Of a stretch of DNA of 64,000 nt, positions 33,663 to 43,024 are shown in pieces; the first letter of the stretch is position 1; every line of letters begins with the position of its first letter. The notes under the pieces are model-generated. The model ran no database searches. It was given only the letters and a program-made list of their open reading frames with translations, and had not been told where the DNA came from. Origin of the DNA: Adineta vaga (taxonomy: Eukaryota > Rotifera); the NCBI GenBank assembly GCA_021613535.1, contig CP075492.1, forward strand, positions 13,888,001-13,952,000. The letters are read 5' to 3'. The position numbers and the translations under genes were made by a program.

Positions 33663-34820
33663 ATGCTTAATCATGTGTTTTTTCTGATCTGCGTTCAACA
33701 AACTCTTGCTAACATTCCTAATTATGTACATTTACACACATCTGAAGAGATTATGGAAACGAACTATGTTATATTACATAAACTCAATCTTTGTAAAGAT
33801 TTTCAATATACTAATAGTCAATTATTCATTGCAATTAAATCTTCGACAAAAAACTCTCATCAACGACAATTGGTTCGACAAACATGGTTACCTGAAGTTC
33901 TACAATATCACATTCCGTATGTATTCGTTTTAGGATCAACAAATGATGGAGAATTGTTAGAAAAACTTCTCGAAGAAGATAAACAATATCATGATTTAAT
34001 AATAGGAAGATTCGTTGATGATTATTATAATTTAACATTAAAATCAATTTTTACACTTACTTGGACAAAAGTGTATTGTCCAACTCGATGGCTTTTATAT
34101 ACAGATGATGATGCGATTATTAATGTTGAGAATATTGTTCAATTTATCGCTTCCGTCAAAGATCTATTGAATCGAAATGTGTTTTGTGAGAAAGGTCCAC
34201 GTCGTGTTCATCGAGAATTTGACAGTAAATGGTATGTTCCCGAATCAGTATGGCCAAAACAAAACTATCCTGAGTTCTGCTATGGATGGGGTTATTTAAT
34301 ACCATCGAATACTCTACCGTTATTACAAAATATGTTGGCTGATAATAAAACGAAACCAAAACTATGGATAGAAGATGTATTTGTCACTGGTATTGCTACT
34401 AAAGCTGCTGGAATCAAAGTGGTTCAAGCAGCATTTGCATGTTGCAATCTTCGTTATCGGCATTTATTCAAAACAAATATGGTTTTAGGACAAATGGGAA
34501 AAGACGAAGACTTTCTCGAAAGTTGGACAATGGTTCAAGGAAAAACAATCTTATCTCAGAGAAAAGAACCGAAATACTATATCACTAAGAATGATATTTC
34601 AAGTTTTGATAGGAACGGACTCTTAATGGGAACATCAAAAGTAATAAATGAAACATTACTAAACACTTTACCAAGAATAAATTACATGAGCTCAAGCAAT
34701 CGTTCGTACTTCTGGCATGGTATTCTAGTGATATTATTTGTTATTTTATTGTATTTAGGACTCTCACAGCAAATTCTACTGAGACTCATCGAAAATTTGT
34801 TTAATATAGAAAATGCTTGA
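33663..34820 (+). CDS. GT31-family beta-1,3-glycosyltransferase with a C-terminal membrane segment
   Basis: Single exon, 385 residues. Family GT31 enzymes add galactose or N-acetylglucosamine in beta-1,3 linkage in the Golgi. Visible motifs: RQLVRQTW (about 67-74), VFVLGS, a DDYYNLTLKS stretch, the metal-binding DDD in YTDDDAIIN (about 146), FCYGWGYLIPS and EDVFVTGI (about 238). The catalytic core is complete. The oddity is topology: GT31 enzymes normally have an N-terminal anchor. Here the N-terminus is a short signal-like peptide with no clear stop-transfer, while a strong hydrophobic helix (WHGILVILFVILLYLGL) sits at about 350-368. It would be a type I protein with its catalytic domain in the lumen. 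Confidence 0.8.
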   Translation: MLNHVFFLICVQQTLANIPNYVHLHTSEEIMETNYVILHKLNLCKDFQYTNSQLFIAIKSSTKNSHQRQLVRQTWLPEVLQYHIPYVFVLGSTNDGELLEKLLEEDKQYHDLIIGRFVDDYYNLTLKSIFTLTWTKVYCPTRWLLYTDDDAIINVENIVQFIASVKDLLNRNVFCEKGPRRVHREFDSKWYVPESVWPKQNYPEFCYGWGYLIPSNTLPLLQNMLADNKTKPKLWIEDVFVTGIATKAAGIKVVQAAFACCNLRYRHLFKTNMVLGQMGKDEDFLESWTMVQGKTILSQRKEPKYYITKNDISSFDRNGLLMGTSKVINETLLNTLPRINYMSSSNRSYFWHGILVILFVILLYLGLSQQILLRLIENLFNIENA

Positions 34821-35054
34821 ATGCGTAATAGGATAAATTTCCGTGTTATGAAATTATATGAGTAATGTCCAAGCACGTCATCAACATGCGTGTGTTCTTT
34901 TCTTTTCGAAGCGTAACTATGAATCATATTTCTTTTTTCAGTGTTTCTATAGAGGTATGGATTTCATCTTACGTATGCTGTTATTCATTTTTTCACCATC
35001 ACTATATTACATTTAAATCTGAATCAAAACTATTGATTCAAGCAAAACATAAAA

Positions 35055-35823
35055 ATGTATATTTTAATTCGTCTTTGTCTAACTATAACTATTGCAGCAG
35101 CTCTTATTCATTGTCAAGGAGCTCGTGGTGGTGGTGGTGGTGGATCCAGAGGAGGAGGTAGTAGCTACAGAGGTAAATACACCGAATAGTTCTCATTTTT
35201 TTGACATAATTTTTTGTTAAAATTTAGGTGGTTCTCGAACTGGTGGTAGTCGATGTACTGGTGACGATTGTAATCGAGCAGGTATCATTGCTGGTAGTGT
35301 GATAGGTGGTATTTTTGGTCTACTTGCTATTATTTTTGGTTCTATATTCTGTTATCGTCGATGTAAAGGAAAGCCATCACGAACTAATTCAGTATTTGTT
35401 GCTAAGATGCCTTCTGATAGAAATCAACCGTATTCCAAAGCTTCTTTTCAAACAGGTATGTGGTCTAGTCGTTATCATCAGTATAACCGATGGCATGGAC
35501 CTCATCAGTTATCATTAACATTCGATTCTTCAATGTTAAAAATAGATGGAAACGGAACAGATGATGTTGGTGAATTTACGATCACTGGACTTTATTCTTT
35601 TCAAACGAATCGAATGACTTTAGACAAATTGTATAAGTCAGGTACAGGGAATATCATGGAGAATTTTGGACATAAAGTGACTATACAATTGGATTGGAAT
35701 GCAGAACTTAATCAGTTCGAAGGTACATGGTATGTTCAAACGAAAAAATATCGTGGAGAAGATAAATTCGAATTGAAATTGAATCAAGCCATAGAATTAT
35801 CTGATGAAAAATTAAAATATTAA
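35055..35823 (+). CDS. Gly-rich single-pass membrane protein with a conserved cytosolic beta domain
   Basis: Exons 35055-35172 and 35228-35823 (55-base intron) encode 237 residues. Signal peptide at 1-21 (ending HCQG), then a Gly/Ser/Arg-rich segment, a Cys pair (CTGDDC), a transmembrane helix at about 58-81 and a basic stop-transfer RRCKGK. The inside domain of about 130 residues has the pattern TGMW...YHQYNRWHG, then GEFTITGLYS, and ends FEGTWYVQTKKY with FELKL. I recall this as a small beta-rich domain frequent in bdelloid proteins; its function is unknown to me. Poly(A) signal at 35840. No lesion. Confidence 0.7.
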
Positions 35824-36559
35824 TTCTGTTTTTTTATACAATAAAAATTGTTTATTAACAATATTACTCTCGTTTTTCTCTTATAGCCGTATGAAGAGAA
35901 TTATTTTACTCATTTGACATAGACTGATTATATTCCTTATTGTCAGGTCAAGAAAGTAAAAATATGATAAATGCACTTTTCGAACAAGAAATTTTTACTC
36001 GATGAATGCTATCGTCAATCATGACGCAGATGTAACAACTGTGAAGGTTATTAGCACATCAGCATATCTCATTAGCCATATTATTCTACTTTATACTGAA
36101 GGTTTTCTCATACACAAATAAGTTATCTTGACATATCTACTTTGAATGAAAAAAGAACGGTTTTCTCTAAATATTTATGTACGTCATCAACTATTTTATT
36201 AGCAATATTTGATAAAAAAAGATACTGTGTTGCTAATTATTATGATTGAGTCAATTTAACGTTATTTGTTTGCAACGGAAATGTGACACTCACCCTAAAA
36301 ATAAAGAATACCATCATATGATAATTTACAATCACGTGTAAAAAGAATTCTCGCATAATCAGATTTAATTCACATTTTTTGAAAGACTATCAATTAGACA
36401 TACACTATATAATCAGCTTGCATTTTCTCCATATAAATATAAAAACTGTCTGAAATATTTTTTTTCATAAACTTCGAGACAACATTGAAACGAATCATTT
36501 ATGATATTTATATTTTATCTTTGACAAACATCTCTTCATTCATTAACTGACTCGAAAAT
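35824..36559. other. Intergenic spacer
   Basis: AT-rich sequence holding the poly(A) site of the upstream gene and the promoter of the GPCR. No gene seen. Confidence 0.5.
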
Positions 36560-37528
36560 ATGTCATCAGCTGCATACTTACCTTTACTACAACGACATTT
36601 GACACGTTATGGAATGACAACTTATAACGCACTTGGCAATATAGGTTTACTATTCAATATGATGGTTTTCGTTTGGCCAGCATACCGTCGAAATCCTTGT
36701 TCAATCTATATATTTGCAGCATCTTTATTTGGTTTAATTGGTTTGAATGTTTCTACCCTACCAGTTATATATGCATTAGATCATCCTAATCCATCAACTG
36801 CATCTGTTCAATTTTGTGAATTACAATTCTATTTTCGTCATTCATTCAATCAAATGATGCGGACATTCTTCATATGTGCATGTATTGATCGATATGCTAT
36901 ATCAAGTAATCATACTCGCATTCGATCATTTAGTCGATTTCGAATAGCCATTTATATTGTTATTTGTGTTCCAATCTTCTGGTTCATATTAGCCATATGG
37001 CCATACACATTAAATTCACTTGAAAATGGTCGATGTGGTGGAAAACGAGGCTTATCGGCTATTATCTTATCTGCATATATGGTAATTATTGTCGGTATTA
37101 TTCCATTAGTATGCATGATTCTCTTTGGTGCATTAATGTTTAGAAATTTAAGAAATATTCGTGCTCGTGTTCGTCCAAGTACATCTATTGATTTGATTAT
37201 ATCCCGTGTTCATAAGCGTGATCGAGATATGATTAAAATGTTATTAATTGAAACCGTATGGTATGTTATTACAATAGCACCATTTGCAATTAATCTTTTA
37301 TATCAATCAGCTACTCAAACAGTGATTAAAAGTATGGATCGACAGCTAATTGAATCGTTTAGTACTTATTTTAATGGAACGTTCTTGATTTATATGAATA
37401 ATAGTCTGTCATTTTATATTTATATTTGTGTATCAAAATCATTTCGATCACATGTGAAAAAATCATGTTTCAAACATTGCAAATTGATTTCAAAACAATC
37501 AACACAAATGAATACAAGTATCATATAA
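36560..37528 (+). CDS. Rotifer-type rhodopsin-class GPCR
   Basis: Single-exon gene of 322 residues with seven hydrophobic helices. TM3 is followed by CIDRYAISS, the DRY motif that couples to G proteins. A Cys before TM3 (QFCEL) and another in the second extracellular loop (RCGGKRG) can form the conserved disulfide. TM6 begins after a basic loop (KRDRDMIKML) and TM7 contains NNSLSFYIY in place of NPxxY. The C-terminal tail is short, with Cys residues that could be palmitoylated. It belongs to the large orphan/peptide-receptor-like expansion in bdelloids; the ligand is unknown. Poly(A) signal at 37560. Confidence 0.8.
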   Translation: MSSAAYLPLLQRHLTRYGMTTYNALGNIGLLFNMMVFVWPAYRRNPCSIYIFAASLFGLIGLNVSTLPVIYALDHPNPSTASVQFCELQFYFRHSFNQMMRTFFICACIDRYAISSNHTRIRSFSRFRIAIYIVICVPIFWFILAIWPYTLNSLENGRCGGKRGLSAIILSAYMVIIVGIIPLVCMILFGALMFRNLRNIRARVRPSTSIDLIISRVHKRDRDMIKMLLIETVWYVITIAPFAINLLYQSATQTVIKSMDRQLIESFSTYFNGTFLIYMNNSLSFYIYICVSKSFRSHVKKSCFKHCKLISKQSTQMNTSII

Positions 37529-38145
37529 AAACATTGTATATCATAAACTATACAGTTGTAATAAATATTTTATCGTATAATGTTGTGTCGTAAAGTTTCT
37601 TATGAATGTATTTGATTTTTAAATGTGCAACAGAAACGTTTTGATATTATAAAGATTTCTCTACAATAAAATGAGTTAAATTTTCACATTCTCATTCTAT
37701 TAAGTATACTAATATAAAGAACCAATAAGAAAGTAAAATACTGATGGATTTTAGTCGATAGATAAAACTTTCTTGTAAATATGTATCTAGTAATTCCATT
37801 CTCAATATATCTGGAATCATCGTATTCTAGAAAAAATAAGTCATCAAGTTTGTCTTGAAAACTAACAGTATTTTCATCAAAAAACAAAATCATGAAATTA
37901 ACAGAGATCTATCGATATGGCCTGTCATTATTTTTAGAGATGGTTGAGGTGGGCAACTAAAATTTCATAGTCAATTTTCAAAACAAATATCTGACTGATT
38001 GTTTATCTCAATACAAGTTTGTTTCTTCATCCTCTATAACAAATATTCGTAAAATTTCAAACTAATCCATAATAATTATCAATCCGAAAAAAATATATAA
38101 AAGCAATTATAAAAAGATAAGCTTATTGATCGATATACCAAAGCA
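37529..38145. other. Intergenic spacer
   Basis: AT-rich, no gene seen. Two AATAAA signals lie near 37560 and 37668. Confidence 0.5.
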
Positions 38146-39692
38146 ATGAAGATATTTTCATATAGTATGAAATATAGCGCGATGATGTTCGTATGTTTAT
38201 TGAGTGTGTTGAATATAATCTTTATTCATGCACAAGATCCAATCGGTTTGAAAGTACCTGCTTCAAAACGAGGTCTTCTTTTAGGAGCAGCTACTTTAGT
38301 TAGATATTTACGTCCGAATGTTGATCAAGGTCAATATATTTCTAATCTGGTTAAAAACTATCATTTAGTTGTACCTAGAGTTGAAATGAAGCCTTGACAT
38401 ATATGGCGCAGAGGAAATATATACAATTTTACAGATGCTGATTGGCTTTTGGATGCCACACCGAATGAAACAGGTTGGATACAAAAAAATGGCATGCAAT
38501 TGCGTGGCCATACTCTTATTTGGGCGTATGATATGCGGCTGCCAAAATGGTTACTTCAAGAGGAAGCATTGATGACTCCAGTTCAAGCTAAGAATCATTA
38601 AGAGATTACATGCACGCTGTTGTTGGTCGATATCGTGGTAAAATTCTCTGGTGGGATGTAATTAATGAATTAATTTCTGATTATAGTAATACACGACCAT
38701 TTCGTGTCCGAGATTCATTATGGTATCGAAAACTAGGTATGGATTTTGTTAAATATGCTTTTCAATTTGCACATGAAGCTGATCCTGATGCGCAACTTTA
38801 TTATAATGATTATGGTATTGAAGCGGGAGGATGGAAAGCAGATAAAGCTCTTGAAGTAGTTCGTTGGTTAAAATCAGAGGGTGTACCAATTCATGGTTTT
38901 GGTATGCAATGGCATATAAATATATCGAGAAATGTAATTCCCGGAGATATACACTATCAGACAGCATAACGTTTTATTGATGAAAAGGTTCGTTTTATGG
39001 TTACTGAATTAGATATAGCTGTTCCAATGCGTGATGGATTACCTATTAATCCTGATGATATACAAAAACAAGCGACACTCTTTCGTTCAATTTTACAATA
39101 TACTCTTCATTTTTCTTCGCAATCTCCTATATTTGGTACATGGGGTTTTACTGATCGTTATAATTGGTTACCAGCAGCTTCGAATTATACGAAAGGTAAT
39201 GCTTTATTATTAGATAAAAATTATCAACCAAAACCATCATATTGGCAAGTACAAGAAGAATTGGCTCGTGTACTTCTTGATGGTATTTATCGTATTACAC
39301 CTAAAACACAAGTTGATAAATGTCTTGGTACTTCGATGAATAGCACATCTAGAAGTATAAAACTTTTTACTGGAAATTGTAATAATTTAAATCAAAAATG
39401 GAATGTTACATGGTTAGTTGATGGAACTTATCGATTAACAACACGTAATGAAATTGATCGTGCTCTTAGTGTTAATAATGTAACTTCACCCAATGCTCCT
39501 GTTCAAACAACTAAATGGATTGGTGCTACAAATCAAGGATGGGTTCTTACAAATTTTGGAAATAATTTATTTAGTATTGTACCACGAACAGCTTGGCAAC
39601 GTCCATTATCAATGTATCAAACATCAAACATAGGTATCGTCAATGATACAAACAATAATCTACAAAGTTGGCTCTTTACTCTAACACTTTAA
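38146..39692 (+). pseudogene. GH10 endo-1,4-beta-xylanase with a C-terminal ricin-type lectin domain, inactivated
   Basis: Glycoside hydrolase family 10 cleaves xylan internally. A signal peptide (about 10-28) is followed by family landmarks: LRGHTLIWAYD, WWDVINEL with the acid/base Glu (codon about 38667), YYNDYGIEAG, GFGMQWHI and TELDIAV with the nucleophile Glu (39006-39008). From about 39290 a beta-trefoil (ricin/CBM13) domain with a QKW motif ends the gene. Three lesions break it: TGA at 38395-38397 after VEMKP, a one-base deletion near 38599 that shifts the frame, and TAA at 38967-38969 before RFIDEK. Catalytic residues are still readable, so the loss is recent. Bdelloids are known to carry plant-cell-wall hydrolases gained from bacteria or fungi; single-exon structure fits that. 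It cannot make the full enzyme. Confidence 0.85.
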
Positions 39693-39752
39693 ACATGTGT
39701 CCTTCTCTATCAATTAACATGAACTAAAAAGACTGTTCTTTTTTTTTGTTAA

Positions 39753-42700
39753 TTATAGAGTTGTAATAATAACTGAATTTAATTGAGGAACATAAGTGGC
39801 ATTGATGTCATCTTGTATATGATTTCTAACAATTCTTTGACAAATAATACATTTTGTATTGCCAACAGATGGTCTGGAATGTGATTCCCAACATTGAGCA
39901 CATGATACTTTATGTCCACAAGGTGTGAAACGTACAGCACGAAGTCGATCTTCACACATCATACATAGTTTCGTTTCTGTTTTTTGTTCAATAGTTTTTA
40001 AATCTGACACTAATTGAATTGCATCTGGTCGATCGTTAGGATTGTAACTGAGACATCGACGAATGAGATCTTCATAAGGTTTTGTGTATTCATCTAATTT
40101 TGGATTTGAACGAAATAAATCATCTAGTTGCTTTTCTTTAACAACATCAAGTCGTTCATAATTACTTTTAGGTAACATTTCGTATAGAAAATGTCCAAAT
40201 GAATAAATATCAGCTGCAGTACCATCATAAGTAGCGAAACTAGTATCTTGAATAGACTGTCTAGCAATTATTTCAGGTGGTATCGGTGCTGTACCCAAGA
40301 TAGTATTACCAGTGAATCCAAATTTGGCTGTACCAAAATCAATGAGATAACATTGTTCATTCTCATCGAGCATTACATTACTTGCCTTTAGATCTCGATG
40401 AACCATTTCACGACGATGAAGTTCAGCAAGTGTTGTAGCAACAGTAAGCGCAAAATTAACAACACGAGTAAACTCGATATGAGCCATATGTCGAATTAGG
40501 TATTGTTGCAACGACATTGGATATTTTGGCATTATTAACCATAGTTCTCGTCGATTATCATCTAAATTATTTTCATAGGTATAAAGAAGTGGAACAATAT
40601 GATCGATATATAGAAGAGTTGCTGCACGATGTAAATGTGCTTCTAATGCAACCATTTTATCATCATTAACTAATGGACGAAGTAACTTTTTCACTGCTAA
40701 ATTATTGTCGGTATGCCATTGTGCTTCATAAACCCCATAGAGACTACTTCGCCCTAATTCATCACCAAGAACAGGACGAATACCATTTCGTTTATGAAGT
40801 TCTATAGCCGCTAATAACTGACATTCAATTTTGGCAAATGTACCAGAAAAATTCGAAATCATATTGTAACGTGTGTGTTGATCGGCTAGATGCTTTTGAA
40901 TATAGATATAATTTTTTTTTGTATTTTTATTGAATAATTTTCTTTGTTCTTCTACCCATGAATATAAATTATGGTTAAATGTATCTTTTTGTTTTTTGAT
41001 TTTTTCCGATAACTCAGTTAAATAGTGATCTGCAAGTTTATGTCGTCCAGTTTCATTCGATAAAGTAGCATAAGTATCCATTGCGTCTAACAATTTATAC
41101 GCATCATCATCATCACCTTTCTTAATTTGTGTATCAATAAATCGATTATAGATATCTTTTCGATAACTACTTAAACGTATCGGTAGACTACGCCAAAAAC
41201 GCGTACATCTCAAGGGTAAAGTGATAAGATTATCAAAAAATACATTGAATAGATTCGTCTTTTGTAATACATCAATAGATAATTCATTTAGAACATGTCG
41301 TTGAGCAACTGTTAGTAATTCATTTTTACGTTGACCACGTTGTACTTGAAAATGATTAGCAATTAAAGTTGTTACTTGATCTCGTTTTGCATTAATGACA
41401 TTATTTGCTGCTACTTTGATGATCTGCTCTCGAACAGCTAATTGAATGTAATCTTGAATACGTTTTGATTTGTCTTGTAATAGTGCATCAATACGGTCAC
41501 CTGTACGCGTAATTAGAGTAGCTTGATTTACAATTTGTTCTTTAAGTTCTTTAAATAATCTATCAATATTGACCATTAAATCATCAATTAATGTTGGTAA
41601 TAACTGTTTATATTCATTAAAAAAGCGACGACCCCATTCGAATGATTCATTACGCAGAGTATAATTGGGTCGATGTTCGTACTGATGATGATGTCATGAA
41701 ATCAAAATAATCATCGATCGTTGCAAGTATATCACGTGCTAGTACAAGTGTTGGCATTGAATAGGCTTCAGCAGCAAATTTCACAATACGTCGAAAACTA
41801 CTTGTATTAATCATATTGGTATATGTTTCCCATGGATCAAAATCTCTTGGTATTGTACAGATATCGAAACATGTCGATTCATCGACAGAACTCGGTAAAC
41901 GACCGAGAACTTCACTTGCCATTTCATGTCGTCGAAGAAGAAGTTCATAACATTTTTGTCGTTTTTCACGTAGCGTTTCATTGAAAAGTTCGATAGGAAC
42001 ATTCTCAGGATCATCATCAAGATAATAATCATTGGCAATTGATATACAATCAGCTTTTGTATTTAAAAAAAAGACAGAAATACGTTCCATAGAACCAAGT
42101 GCATGTTTCATTGCTAGAAAACAACTTTTATCCGTATCACTAATCGTCGCATTATCGTAGAGAAAAACTAATGTTGGTTTAATACGTTTTACTAATTGAT
42201 GTAAATTATCCGTTAGAATTTGTTCACGATTACTTGAAAGAAAGCCAGGTGTATCATAAACATCAATACCTAAAGCGAGAGTATGTGAAGGAAGTGAAAT
42301 TTCAACAAAACATTTCGTCCATTGAGTAAACTCAAGTGATTCTTCATTAATATTATCTGGTCGTTTAACATGCGATCTTATCGCATTGGTAACACCATTC
42401 CAATCCCAATCATCTTGGCTATTGAAAAATGATGATAGATCATTGTCAGTAAGGAGATGAATCTTTTCATTCGTATCATAAACACGGCAACGTGCTTGAC
42501 TACTTTCTGCATATGTCAATTGAACGATACGTGCTGTTACAGATCCTATATCCGATGGTAATATATTTCCTATACTAAGAAAACGTTGAATAAATGATGT
42601 CTTTCCACATGAATTCGGTCCAAATACAACCAAAGATGGTCGATTGGTATTAGCATGTTCATCGATGATAGTGTCTGCTACCTGTTGAAAACGATTGTTT

Positions 42701-42986
42701 ATATTTTCATCACCATCATCATCATCATCAAGATGATCACTAGTATTTGTTGTTAACAATGTAGATTTCGAATTATTTTTAATCTAAGAAAATAAGAACA
42801 GGTTTATGTCATTCGTTTTCTAATTCTTGACAAGATAGTTACACTAGATCGATCTATATCTCGAAGATTTTCTAGGAATTTCAGACGTAATTGTTTAAAT
42901 TCTTTTGCATTTCGACAAACATCTGCTTTTAATTGATACGCACAAGAAAGTGATGTTTTAATATCGGGATCATCATGGAAATTCAT
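39753..42986 (-). CDS. Dynamin-like GTPase-protein kinase-RING finger protein (one apparent frameshift)
   Basis: Exon 1 is 42986-42843 and exon 2 is 42783-39753 (59-base GTAACT...TTCTTAG intron), about 1057 residues. GTPase part: P-loop GPNSCGKT, switch DTPGF and base-recognition NTKAD. A long helical middle follows. The kinase domain is complete: AVKK lysine, HRDLKASN catalytic loop, DFGTAKFG, and DIYSFG. The C-terminus is a C3HC4 RING (CMMC...CGH...CAQC...CIIC), predicting E3 ubiquitin-ligase activity. The layout resembles DSTYK (dual Ser/Thr-Tyr kinase) with a RING added. Near 41655 one extra base breaks the frame between TSTQLY and TLRNESFEWG; colinearity with the upstream paralogue shows the parts belong together. 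The ATG directly follows a TTTTAG acceptor, only 38 bases after the paralogue's stop. Confidence 0.75.
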
Positions 42987-43024
42987 CTAAAAGAAAAAAT
43001 GAAGACACACATTTCTATTATCAA
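42987..43024 (-). promoter_or_regulatory. 38-base intercistronic gap with a 3' splice acceptor
   Basis: On the minus strand the stop of the upstream gene is followed by a short leader and a pyrimidine tract ending TTTTCTTTTAG, directly joined to ATG at 42986. There is no AATAAA in the gap. This is the arrangement expected for a downstream cistron of an operon resolved by spliced-leader trans-splicing. Confidence 0.5.

Noticed and set aside
42690-42735. CAT/ATC trinucleotide run
   Set aside because: It encodes an Asp-rich linker in the GTPase-kinase gene; a coding microsatellite, not a regulatory element.
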